A stretch of DNA of 64,000 bases, taken from contig JAAOOA010000089.1 in NCBI GenBank assembly GCA_012861695.1, positions 15,001-79,000 of the forward strand, written 5' to 3'. Made by a program: the position numbers and the translations under genes. Position 1 is the stretch's first letter. Each line of letters starts with the position of its first letter. Origin of the DNA: Trematomus loennbergii. Taxonomy: Eukaryota > Chordata > Actinopteri > Perciformes > Nototheniidae. The notes beneath the pieces are model-generated. The model had not been told where the DNA came from and did no database searches. It worked only from the letters and a program-made list of their open reading frames with translations. Positions 36,481-47,160 of the stretch are shown in pieces.

Positions 36481-36640
36481 TATATATATTGCACATAATT
36501 TGTATTTCACAGCAAGGGTGTTATAGCTTCAGAGGCGGCGCCAGGGAGTAGCTTGTTGCTATAGCAACTCCAACAATTGGCCTAGCAACGGCTTAGCAAC
36601 CCCATTGTTTTGTTTAAAATGTATCTATATATATTTATAC

Positions 36641-37130
36641 CAGTGACGTGCGGTGAGGTTCATGGCTGGTGAGGCACTGACTCTCTTTCAGAGTCAGATT
36701 TACAAATATTATATTTTGACCTTAATCGAAATATTCTGTTATTTTCAAAAGCTTTTTTAGTCTGATGCTTCGATTCATTTTAAACAGACCGTTCAACAAA
36801 AGGATACCCAAAATATAAATATTGGATTGTTCTTTCTTAGTAAGATCCCATTTTCATTACAGTTGTGGTCTTACCTTGACTTGAAGATGAAGTCCATGCT
36901 ATCCTTCTGGACAACAATCTCTATTACTTTTTTGTAAAAGTCCTCCTTATCTTCCTGTAGTTTCAAAAGTCTGTTGTTTGCGTCTACCGTCTCTGCGTAG
37001 AATAACAGTAGCAACAAGAACCTGTGGGCTCACGTGCGCCCCCTTCAGTGCGGCAGAGGTTATGGCTGCCTCTCCTGGTGCTTTTTTCATTGCCGTTGTA
37101 CGATGAGACCAGCGAGCCTAAATATCATAT
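36641..37130. mobile_element. Terminus of another hAT-like element, other end missing
   Basis: CAGTGACGTGCGGTGAGGTT followed by CATGGCTGGTGAGGCACTGA is a frequent fish hAT end. No matching right end or target duplication was found, so it is a truncated piece and its right limit is a guess. Confidence 0.4.
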
Positions 37131-37255
37131 ATACGTGAAATAAGTTATTTAGAGACTATGGATGGCGAGGATAAATGTAATAAAGGGATCTACATACATT
37201 ACATTGGTGACCTACAGTGAGATGGTAACAGGCATGCGCTTAGGGCCCGCTTTCC

Positions 37256-37333
37256 AGCCAGTTTCTGTGGGGTGACGCATTCTGAGGTGAGGCAGAGCTC
37301 ATCTGTGCCTCACCTCACCCCACAGTAACTGGC
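37256..37333. repeat. Nested palindrome
   Basis: Outer arms AGCCAGTTTCTGTGGGGTG pair with CACCCCACAGTAACTGGCT with one mismatch. Inner arms TGAGGTGAGGCA (37283-37294) and TGCCTCACCTCA (37306-37317) pair perfectly. Confidence 0.75.
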
Positions 37334-37621
37334 TTGAGCGCGCTCACAAAATAAGTGGCCGCGCTAAATTAGTGCCCGCGCTCCAGCCAGTTTACTGTGG
37401 GCTTAGGAGAGGCGGGTGGTGGGGGTGTGGGTTAAATGCCACAGCATGCCAGTTGAAACAGTGAACGATCGCTATTGTGTACGCTTAGGGTGTAATGGTA
37501 TTATACACACATATTGTAGGAGCACAGAAACAGTGTTCAAATTCTGCTTTTACAAACTTATTTTGGTTGTGCTTACCTAAGTGTCAAAGGAATGTTTTAA
37601 TGTAAATATTAATGATAATAT

Positions 37622-37943
37622 TGTAGCGTGTTCAAGTTAATAGTTATTTCAGTTATCAGATGTGTAGTTTAGTACATTTGTAAAGTTATTTAGGCAATGT
37701 TGTTGGCGGGAGTTAGGGAGAGACCGCCCCTTCCAGGTGTGTGTGTGCGTTTTCCGGTGTGTGTGTAGGGAGTACGAGACGGTAGGAGTTGTGTTCGAGT
37801 GTGGGGATTGAAAAGTCATGAGTGTTATACTATTGATTGGCTCTGTAAGGCGTGGCTGTGGCCGTCAATACCATAAAATAAAGAGAACGTTTTCGACATT
37901 GAAGGCTCGTGATCTGTGATCTTGAATAGTGGTGAACGCTACA
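37622..37943 (+). mobile_element. Solo LTR of a retrotransposon (Ty3/gypsy-like)
   Basis: It begins TGTAGCG and ends CGCTACA, a 7-bp inverted terminus with TG...CA ends, and is flanked by a perfect 4-bp duplication ATAT (37618-37621 and 37944-37947). An AATAAAG poly(A)/promoter-like motif lies near 37876. No internal retroelement sequence is present, so it is the product of LTR-LTR recombination. Family assignment is inferred from length and duplication size. Confidence 0.8.
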
Positions 37944-38092
37944 ATATGAACAGGCTCGTCCTTGGCCCACTGGTATTGTTTGTTTATTTATTTTGAAAAT
38001 TAACTAGCAACGCCGTGCTGTCATATAGCAACTGCTAAGCTACTGTAGCAAAAAAATCTTGGCCCCGCCCATGTATAGCTTTAGCCGCTTTC

Positions 38093-38966
38093 ACACCAAG
38101 TAGTTTTACGGGGCGTGGTTTGCAATTCGCCGAGCCAATCAGAAATTGTTAGTGTGGCCGACACACCCACGAACCATTTCCTCCTCAGGAAAGTACCGCC
38201 TCTCTAGCAGGGACTATCTGGGGGTGAAAAGGTTTGCGCGAATTAGGGACTAGTTCCAGATCCTTTTGGTGTGAAACCAAATCTCCCCCCCCTATCGGCC
38301 TAGTTCGGGGGGGAAAAGTACTTTGCCGTACTTAGTTCCCATACTTAGTTCATCGGAACTCTTTAGTTCCCGGAACTAAAGAGCAGATCGCATTCACACC
38401 GGAATAAGTCCCTGAGGGAGGATTAGGCAAATGAAGCCGCTGACGTCACTTCTTCTTCTTCTGCTTTGGGTTTACTGGCACGCCCAAACAACTTCACGAC
38501 GTATACTGCCACCCGAAGTCCCCGGCCGGAAGTCCCCGGAGTTGGGGACTGGCTTCAGTAGAAGCTGCTGGGACTCCCAGCAGCTTCTACTGAAGCCTTC
38601 CGAGTAAATCGCCAGAACGCCGACACCTCCTCATCTCCACCGCTCCCATGTTTTATTTTGTGTTGCCATAAGTTAGTCTCTCTCCGTTGGTGCGCTGGGC
38701 TAATGCTAATGCTAATAATGCTAATGCCAGCAAATACAATGGCGGCTTTTCAGAGTTTTACGGGGCGGGGTTTGCAATTCGCCCAGCCAATCAGAATTTG
38801 GAACCTTTTTCTCCCCAGGAAAGTACCTGCTCTCTAGCAGGCACTAAAAAGGGGTGAAAAGGTTCGCAAAAAAAAGTTCTAGTTCCAGATCTTTTTGGTG
38901 TGAACGCAAAATCCCAGGAACTATCGGAACTATTCCTGGGAAAAGTACTCCGGTGTGAAAGCGCCT
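38093..38966 (+). mobile_element. Hairpin-bearing MITE, copy 2, rearranged
   Basis: It has the same ends as copies 1 and 3 (AGCCGCTTTCACAC, GTGTGAAAGCGCCT). The left 220 bp duplicate the 3' half of the element (GGGGCGTGGTTTGCAATTCG..., CTCTCTAGCAGGGACT, TTTTGGTGTGAA). A nearly full element then restarts around 38316. It begins one base after the target duplication of the hAT at 36530-38083. Flanking 3-bp duplications do not match well. Confidence 0.75.
38551..38597. repeat. Perfect 23-bp-arm hairpin inside MITE copy 2
   Basis: GGCTTCAGTAGAAGCTGCTG plus GGA, one central C, and the exact reverse complement. Confidence 0.95.
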
Positions 38967-38989
38967 ATTGTTACCTGATCAAAGTTTGA

Positions 38990-39110
38990 GGGCAATAAGA
39001 AAGAAGCAGGCAGAATTGTTGGGGTTTTCCCTTTCCTGTAGTGGTTATATAGGTTTTGTGTGCATGTAAATGGTCTGCAAAGGCTAAAATCCCTGTGTTT
39101 TCTCCAGAGG
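38990..39110 (-). repeat. Interspersed repeat fragment shared with 47060-47150
   Basis: GTGCATGTAAATGGTCTGCA and AAATCCCTGTGTT are the reverse complement of sequence at 47066-47110. Both fragments lie just beyond a copy of the hairpin MITE. Likely part of a fish MITE family. Confidence 0.55.
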
Positions 39111-39129
39111 AATATGTCCTCTTTTACAA

Positions 39130-39505
39130 AAGCCATAGGACATATATTAAAACAACCCTGAATCTGCTAAGAAACCAAGGAATGTGGTACCAAAATGATG
39201 CAAATGCACCCATTTTCTTGCACATGAAATAATGCAAATCAGTCCTATTTTTGCCTCTTTCTTTAAGCATGTTTTTCTCATTTATAAAATATCACATCGA
39301 GGCTTGATGGAACCTTTTCGACTGCATCCAAATCGTATCTCAAGCATAAGGCCTGCGCTTCAGGCTGCCAAAATGTAAATATGATCCATATAATTTGTTT
39401 ACAGAACGTATCTTATTTTTCTATGGTATCATATTTCCCTGTCATGGCCTCAGGTCGCATTCAACAAAATCATGTATTTCTGACATCTCTCCTTATCATC
39501 GCCCA
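39130..39505 (+). repeat. Diverged direct duplicate, copy B
   Basis: Same order of landmarks as 32215-32600 (see that entry), with many substitutions and small indels. Confidence 0.65.
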
Positions 39506-39994
39506 CATAAATGCTGCTCCTTAAAAAAAACACCTTTCATTTTGTTGGTTAGATACTTTTGCTTGCTGCACAAACACTAATTAAACAAGCTTTTACAGAG
39601 TTAATGAGGTTGTGGAGTAATTAAGATTATGACATAGGCAGGCGTTGGCACAAAGTTAATTAAATAAGGGTGTGTATGACTCCGTGTGGATTTCCAAGTT
39701 ATAATAAAAAAGGGTTGTGTGTTTGTTCGGAGGCTATTCCAGGCCTGGTTGGTTCAACAGGAATATCGAGAGCTTTTTCTCCAGCTGCGACTCATTAGAG
39801 CTTTTCAGCGTTGGCCTTTGTCCCTGATTTGAATAGAAAGGTAAAGACTTTGAAGCGCTGCCCTGAAAAAGACAATTGAAAGCCAACCAACAGCTGCCTG
39901 CAACTGCCGTTAGCGTCTGTAGTCAAGATCCAACCTGCTCTCTACATTAGTTTGGTCATTCCAGTTTTCCTTTTGTTTGGGGTAAACAGGAAGA
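39506..39994. other. Intergenic, nothing recognised
   Basis: No supported feature. Confidence 0.35.
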
Positions 39995-40617
<623 letters not shown>

Positions 40618-41045
40618 GCAAGGCAAGGCAAGTTTATTTATATAGCACCTTTCAACACAAGGCAATTCAAAGTGCTTTACAAAAATGGAAGACATTATGA
40701 AAATGGCATTTAAAATCAGTCATTAAAAAGAAAAGATAATAAAATAAACATTAAAAGAAAAAATACATGGATAAAAGTTAAAAGTTACAGTGCAGTTTAA
40801 GATGTGAATAGTTCAATTAAAGCAGCGGCAAAAAGAAAAGTCTTCAGCCTGGATTTAAAAGTAGTAAGAGTTGCAGCGGACCTGCAGGTTTCTGGGAGTT
40901 TGTTCCAGATATTTGGAGCATAATAACTGAGCGCTGCTTCTCCATGTTTAGTTCTGACTCTGGGGACAGAAAGCTGACCAGTCCCTGATGACCTGAGAGT
41001 TGTGGATGGTTCATAATTTAGCAGTAGGTCAGAGTATTTTGGGCC
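40618..41045. mobile_element. LINE-related interspersed repeat (AAGGCAAGGCAAGTTTATTT)
   Basis: It starts AAGGCAAGGCAAGTTTATTT, then ATAGCACCTTTCAACACAAG. The same 75-bp start recurs at 61362-61440 and partly at 58630-58680. It continues for 430 bp with TCTTCAGCCTGGATTTAAAA and GTTTGTTCCAGATATTTGGA. Common in fish genomes; likely LINE 3' sequence in reverse orientation. Confidence 0.65.
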
Positions 41046-41645
41046 TATATAAAGCTAATGTTAGCCTAACAACAAGTTACACCACGATCACAGGACTTCA
41101 TGTCACCACCGCTAAGCTAAAAGCGGCTAATATTTGGCTCGCTAAAGTCTCGTTTTGATACTAAGTGATACTTATCTGCTGTTTGAGAGACATAGAAGCT
41201 TCAGACGTGGATATTTATTGACGTGTAAAATGATCTTGTGTTAACCAAGATCACATTTCTGGCATCAAATCAAAAACATGTTGACTTTGAGACGAGGGAA
41301 CAGGAGTGTCAAAATGCTGACTCATTTCCAGGTTTTAGGACTCATTCCTGCACCACTCGATAAATTGCAGCATCCTCCGAGGCCTCTATAATCAGAATCA
41401 GAAATAATGTACTCATCCCTAACATACGTTATTAAATAAAGAAGCAAATAAGTAGAAACCATAGTAAAAGGCTGGTTCCATAACAATCCTTGTGTTAATT
41501 AATAGATATCACATATAATGCCATATTACTAATAATTATTGAGTTTTTCTACATTACCACACTATCATTTTTTATGATCCTCAAGCATAATAAAAAAGAA
41601 ATTCTCCATTCTTAGAACTTTTATAGCCTTTTTTGTTTTACAGTA
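41046..41645. other. Intergenic, mostly unrecognised
   Basis: A CAGAATCAGAAATAATGTAC fragment near 41393 resembles a fish LINE tail. Nothing else is supported. Confidence 0.35.
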
Positions 41646-42042
41646 TTAGTCCGACTATACTGAAGCAGTTTTGCCTTGAGGTCTGAGTTGAGTCTGGCAG
41701 ACGTTACTGCAGCATCCTGGCAAAGACAAGAAGATTCGGAGACAGTTGCTTCCCGCGGGCAGTGAGACTGTTAAACAATTGAACTGCTGAAACAATTTCA
41801 AACATTCATCTGCTACTCAGCAATATATAATAATATATATCATTCCAATAACTTGTTTATAGACTCGTACTGCACTATTCCACATCATCACTTTATTTTA
41901 TAACTATTTTTCTTTTGTATTACTCTTACTATCTGTATTGTTATTATGTTGCATTGTTGGAGAAGCCTGTGACATAAGATTTTCAACAACATAATTACTC
42001 TGTAGCTATGTCAGTTTGACAATAAAGAACCTTGAACCTTGA
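41646..42042 (+). mobile_element. LINE (L2/Rex1-like) 3' end
   Basis: At 41741-41782 the plus strand reads DSCFPRAVRLLNN and stop, a typical C-terminus of L2/CR1-group ORF2 proteins. A 3' UTR follows, ending GACAATAAAGAACCTTGAACCTTGA. The same tail, inverted, is at 44797-44889 and around 57657-58620. Strongly 5'-truncated. Confidence 0.75.
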
Positions 42043-42534
42043 GTTCCCCTAACCCCCACAGGTCCGATTCAACACTTACGTCACTTATTTTTGCTTCTCT
42101 TAATGCCGTCAACTCAACAGTCTTACCAACAAACAACTATCTTATTGTCAGAGAGAGAAACCATGTGCGTCTTCTCCTCTCAATGGCCCATTGTTTTGTA
42201 CAACATATTGATCTATCACTGTCTTATGCTTCACCACGTCATCGTCTTTCAAAAGGAGATAAGATATAAGAAACCAATTGGAGAGCTCTGTATTTAAATG
42301 TTAAATGTAAAGTAAACAAACCTGTCATCTGATCTTTTGCATGAGTCTTCTCGTGAGGAGACTTGAACCCCAATGAGGTCACAGTTTAAAAAATCCGATA
42401 ACTTTTGTATCAACTTCTTATCTTTAGACATGTGCATATCACAGTGAACATTGGACTCTTTATCTTGGATCTGTCAAAGGTGGTGGTGCGTTAGACACTG
42501 CTTCAGAAACGGTTATTTGAAAACCCCTCGCATC
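42043..42534. other. Intergenic, nothing recognised
   Basis: No supported feature. Confidence 0.35.
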
Positions 42535-42542
42535 TTCTTAAC

Positions 42543-42970
42543 CAGCGGTCCTAATTTTTTTGCGCCACGGACCGGTTTCATGTAAGCTTGTGAAGTGACG
42601 CAAACACCCAATCACAGCGGAATACATATTTCCTGTCTTCGGTAAACATCAGCTTGGTCTACATTTTATGAGCTCCGCTGCTAAAATATCACGATCAAAA
42701 TATCTTCTTGAAACGAGTATCGGTGTCCACAGACAAACATAGGCCAACAAACACACGGAGCTCAGCAGAGAGAAGTGTCATGTGACGAGCGTCTTGACCC
42801 ATGACATGTCTCAAGAGACACAGATGGATGTATCCGGTCATTGTTCAAAATAAAACATCTTTTAGAATAATTATCAATAACATATTTTTTATTCAATCTA
42901 TCTGTGCGGCCCGCTACCAAATGACCCACGGACCGCTACCGGGTCGCGGACCAGGGTTTGGGGACCACTG
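42543..42970. mobile_element. hAT MITE (GGTCC...GGGACCACTG ends)
   Basis: The ends CAGCGGTCCTAATTTTTTTG and GGTTTGGGGACCACTG are inverted and diverged. The flanking 8 bp are TTCTTAAC (42535-42542) and TTCTAAAC (42971-42978), one mismatch. Subterminal CCACGGACCGGTTTC and GACCGCTACCGGGTCGCGGA mirror one another. No coding frame. Confidence 0.8.
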
Positions 42971-43004
42971 TTCTAAACGACCTCCTGGTTAAACAGCACT
43001 TTTA

Positions 43005-43737
43005 TGGCGCATTTCCACTACAGTTTTTAGTTGCGTTTCCACTTGGCGTTGTTCCGGCTAGCGGGTACTATTTCACAGTTTTTCTGGCCCCATAAAATCG
43101 AGGTTCTTTCCGGGCCAACAACCAGGCTGAGTCGGGCTGAGTATGCTAAACTAGAGAGAGAATCGCTGGCAAGGGGGCTACAACTACAACAAGATGGACA
43201 TATTTGACCGTGATTTAATTGTAATACACGTTTCAAAATGATGCCGAAGTAACAACATACTGATACCGGTTAGTAAAACCATGAATTAATGCTTTGACAA
43301 GTCTGCAGACAGACGGCAGGCGAAAACCTTTTAAAATGCGTGTTTTCTAAATGGAGATTGGCTAAGCTAACGCAGTATATGCTCCGACCGTCCACACTCA
43401 CAACAACGGCCTATACAGACATAAATAAAGCAGCGACTGTATTCGCCATGACACAGGCAGTCTGTGGTGTGTACTTGTTTAACTTTTGTCCAGTTTCTGA
43501 ACAGATATGAGGAGCTGTGAGCTTGAGTGCTAACAGCTAACGGCTGATGTTGTTTTTCTGTGGTTCTCATTGAAGATGACGTCACGGCTCCGCCTACACT
43601 GCGTTTACTATAGTTACTGCCCCAGCTACTAAACTGTAATGGAAATGCAGCATAAAGTGAGCCAGTCCTAACGAGGCCTAACGAGGCCTAGCCATACCGA
43701 GCGAGGCCGAGCGAGGCCCTGTAGTGGAAATGCGCCA
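43005..43737. mobile_element. PIF/Harbinger-like MITE (TGGCGCATTTCCACTACAG ends)
   Basis: A perfect 19-bp inverted repeat TGGCGCATTTCCACTACAG/CTGTAGTGGAAATGCGCCA is flanked by TTA on both sides (43002-43004 and 43738-43740), as for PIF/Harbinger. The right subterminal region has direct repeats CTAACGAGGC and CCGAGCGAGG. Confidence 0.85.
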
Positions 43738-43740
43738 TTA

Positions 43741-44796
43741 GTAACTGACTGATGGAGCTGCAGGAGGTCCTTTTCACCATCTGCCGCCTCACTGAACATC
43801 CCTCTGTGTGTTTGGAAACTCACGCTTCACCATTACAATATATATATATAGGTTATCAGATCCATAAATACAACTTGCATAGTTAAAATCCACAATATCT
43901 CAATTAAAAGTTGAAACATGTCAGTATTAAACTGTGTTTGAGTTTATTGGACTGGTGTTTGAGCGCTGCAGAAAGCATCGGGGTGGAGCGCCGGCTGCTC
44001 ACTGGCCCATATCCACTGGCTTTTTTTCGGTGCTGTGGAAAGTACCTAAATGTTTCCGTCAGTTAAAATAACCAGTGAACAGAAAACTGCAACCAAGATA
44101 AAATTGTTTGACCTATTTTTGCTTCTGTTTGCTGATAAATTTGAGTAAATGCCTCTGAGATGTGTGCAGCTGCTCCGTCAGGGTGTTTTTATCAGAGGTG
44201 TGTCCCTTCCTGTAAATCAATGTCAACTGAATAAGAGACAAAGAAAGAAAGAAAGAAAGGCAAGGAGTTAAGGTGTGATTGTGAAAAGCTATAAAAAGCA
44301 TCCTTGTGTCTCCATTGCTTTGGCTTGTAGCTCATTCTCTGAAAACAGTGTGACGTTCACTTCCTTTAAATTGTTTCAAAGCTGGAAAAATCCAAACTTA
44401 CCGAAGCTTCTTTGCTTCATGTATTTCCCCACCATCGTACATTTGACATCCCTTTTACGCCACAGTTCAAAATCCACCTGTACATTTCCTCATATCTGAT
44501 TGGCAACAGTTCTGGGAGTTTTTTTGCGTAGGTTGCAACAAATTTGTGCCAATATTTGAAATGAAAACAAGTTACCTATTACCTAATCTTACCGTATTTT
44601 CTAATTCGGGAATCATTTATTATTCCTGAGTACGAGTCCACACATGCAGGATTCTTTTCAAACGGCTCACCAAACCAACCAAGTAGATTAAAAGATAAGA
44701 TCAATCTGTCAACTTTTAACTGTAAATACAGAGTTCTGCAGAAGATCTGATTCGTGAATGTCTAAACTCCTGCAGCATAGTCGAGATACATTACAT
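43741..44796. other. Intergenic, nothing recognised
   Basis: Only a short (GAAA)n run near 44241-44258. Confidence 0.35.
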
Positions 44797-44889
44797 TTAA
44801 ATTCAAGATTCAAAGGTTTTTTGTCAGCTACTGTACAGGGAAAAGGCTCCTCCAACAGTCCAACGTTTAATATACTTCAGACATGCAGG
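44797..44889 (-). mobile_element. LINE 3' end, inverted, interrupted
   Basis: AATTCAAGATTCAAAGGTTT and GGCTCCTCCAACAGTCCAAC are the minus-strand tail of the LINE also seen at 57657 and, plus-strand, 41960-42040. A hAT MITE begins at its right edge. Confidence 0.6.
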
Positions 44890-45149
44890 CAGGGGCGGAC
44901 TGGGACTACAAATCAGCCCGGGACTCTCGACCGGCCCGCTTCGGTACCGCCGGCCCACCTCGGTACCGCAAATAAATTGTCAACGGGGGGGGGGGGGGGG
45001 TGCTAGTGAGTTATCCGAGCGGCCCACCTCGTGCCGGAAGTAAATACCGCGAGGGAATTGTCGAGCGGCCCACGTCGTCCGACCGGCCCACTTCAGTACC
45101 GGCCCATCGGGATTCGTCCCGAACGTCCCGATGGCCAGTCCGCCCCTGC
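44890..45149. mobile_element. hAT MITE, short member of the CAGGGGCGGACTGG family
   Basis: Inverted ends CAGGGGCGGACTGG/CCAGTCCGCCCCTG have a perfect 8-bp duplication CATGCAGG on both sides. The interior has imperfect repeats of CGGCCCAC and a 16-G run near 44985-45000. Same termini as 16771-17914. Confidence 0.88.
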
Positions 45150-45157
45150 ATGCAGGT

Positions 45158-45990
45158 GACAAATTACAACCTGTGTTTCTCCAAAGATTAGACGAAGAGT
45201 TAAAAGTGCAAAGATACATATTATGCATCTGCAAAACTTTCATTTGTGCACAAGAAAAAAGCAGAATCATAGCATGCAATATGTATTCTTCTGTGAGGCT
45301 TATATATGCACCCAAAAAAACTAAAATAAGCAATATAGTTGATTTTAGTAACCGCTAAATTCCCAAGAATTAAAACGACCACTCTGAGTCAAGCCTGGTT
45401 TCTCATATCCTTCTGAGAAATCGAAATGACTGTACATGACCACTTTGAGTCCTTATAAGGAGCTGTAGACACAAGTGTATCCAAAGAAAATAACCCACAG
45501 TGATTAATGTGGATGTTTGTGAGAAGCAGTTTATTTGTAGTTGTGTCACTGCAGCCGAGAAACAGCTGAGAGGATCAAGGCTCTGAGATGACAACATGCT
45601 CTCTAAATAAAGGGATTGCACAACAAGTTAAAGACCACTTGTGTGAGTTGTCGTCTCATATCCCTTGAACCTATATTTAGAAGGCTTTTGCTGAGTCCAT
45701 TTGTTTTTATCTGGCTTTTTTTTTTACATTCACATTTAGCTCACACAGCAATTACACTGCTTGGTCGAAGAGCAGCTGCAGAGAGGGAGGAGGTTGGGTT
45801 ATTTAAGGTGGATATTTTGATCTGGAGAAAGATGTATGTTATTTGAACATCAAAACAACAAATATCCCTTCTCTAGATTCACCATCCCACCTGCTACTAC
45901 TGCCTTTCTCCCTTTTTTTAACACAGATTATTACATTTCATCTATTTTAAAAAGGAAACACTTTGTTGATTTGATTTTGAACCTAATACA
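45158..45990. other. Intergenic, nothing recognised
   Basis: No supported feature. Confidence 0.35.
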
Positions 45991-46115
45991 CCGGCAACCC
46001 TTAAAATGCTTTGCCTTATTTGAAGCTACTTGCAGGACTCTTGCGGTTCTGAGTTCATCTCCTCGTGTTGATTGCCCTTATTGTGGGTCGCTTTGGATAA
46101 AAGCGCCGGCTAAAT
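45991..46115 (+). mobile_element. LINE/SINE tail fragment
   Basis: GTCGCTTTGGATAAAAGCGC followed by CGGCTAAATGATAT is the tail shared by fish V-SINE-like elements and their partner LINE; the tRNA-like head is absent. Confidence 0.5.
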
Positions 46116-46213
46116 GATATCAATGATATCGCTGACATTTCATTTGTTATTTAAGAGGACATTATGTTCCTTTTCAGGTGTATATCAGTGTCTCTACTGT
46201 GACATGTCTCCAT

Positions 46214-46895
46214 AGGCGCTTTCACACCGGAGTACTTTTCCCAGTATAGTTCTGATAGTTCTTTACATTTTGCGTTCACACCAAAAAAATCCGTAACTAG
46301 AACTTAGTTCATGAGAACCTTTTCACCCCTTTTAGTCCCTGCCAGAGAGCAGGTACTTTCCTGGGAGAAAAAGGTTCCCATTTCTGATTGGCTGGGCGGA
46401 TTGCAAACCACGCCCCGTAAAACTCTGAAAAGTTTTGTGAAGCTGCCATTGTATTTGCTGGCATTATTAGCATTAGCATTAGCCCAGCGCACCAACGGAG
46501 AGAGAATAACTTAAGGCAACACAAAATAAAACATGGGAGGTGGAGATGAGGAGGTGTCGGCGTTCTGGTGATTTACTCGGAAGGCTTCAGTAGAAGCTGC
46601 TGGGAGTCCCAGCAGCTTCTACTGAAGCCAGTCCCCAACTCCGGGGACTTCCGGCCGGGGACTTCCTGCCGGGGACTTCGGGCGGCAGTATACGCCGTGA
46701 AGTTGTTTGCGGCCTTCCAGTAAACCCAAAGCAGAAGAAGAAGAAGTGACGTCAGCGGCTTCATTTGCCTAATCCCCCTCAGGGACTTATTCTGGTGTGA
46801 ACGCGATCTGCTCTTTAGTTAATCAGAACTAAAGAGTTCTGATTAACTAAGCACTGGGAACTAAGTACGGCAAAGTACTTGGTGTGAAAGCGCCT
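46214..46895 (-). mobile_element. Hairpin-bearing MITE, copy 3 (inverted)
   Basis: The ends AGGCGCTTTCACACC and GGTGTGAAAGCGCCT are a perfect 15-bp inverted repeat. The perfect 3-bp duplication CAT (46211-46213 and 46896-46898) makes this the clearest copy for fixing the boundaries. The internal order is the reverse of copy 1. The right subterminal part has a further hairpin TTAATCAGAACT...AGTTCTGATTAA (about 46818-46850). Confidence 0.88.
46583..46629. repeat. Perfect 23-bp-arm hairpin inside MITE copy 3
   Basis: Same palindrome as in copies 1 and 2, GGCTTCAGTAGAAGCTGCTG onward, one central base. Confidence 0.95.
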
Positions 46896-46899
46896 CATG

Positions 46900-47160
46900 C
46901 TTTAATGTTCAAAAAGCTCTTTATTTTTCTCATACTGTCTGAAACCAGGGGCCCAGTCTGCTCTGATTGGTTAGCTGGCCGGCTCTGTTGTGATTGGTCA
47001 ACCAGCTTAGAGATGTCCCGCCCCCTAGCCATCCCGTACAATGTGTTGGAGCACTTTGTTACGCAACACAGGGATTTTAGCGTTTGCAGACCATTTACAT
47101 GCACAAAAAACCTTTTAACACACACAACAGGAAAGGAGTCAACCACAAAAGCATTATAGG
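46900..47160. repeat. Interspersed repeat fragment
   Basis: It contains GATTGGTTAGCTGGCCGGCT, a GATTGGTCAACC repeat of the same theme, and AGACCATTTACATGCAC shared in inverse with 38990-39110. It ends GCATTATAGGGCG, which resembles the terminus of the TTAA MITE at 27069. Likely a decayed relative of that family. Confidence 0.5.

Larger units (their letters stand above)
36530..38083. mobile_element. hAT element, 1.55 kb, with a solo LTR inside
   Basis: The ends CAGAGGCGGCGCCAGG and GGCCCCGCCCATG are imperfect inverted repeats. The 8-bp target-site duplication TATAGCTT is perfect (36522-36529 and 38084-38091). Subterminal GTTGCTATAGCAAC-like motifs occur at both ends. It contains a second hAT-like terminus at 36641, a palindrome at 37256-37333 and a solo LTR at 37622-37943. 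No intact frame. Confidence 0.8.
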
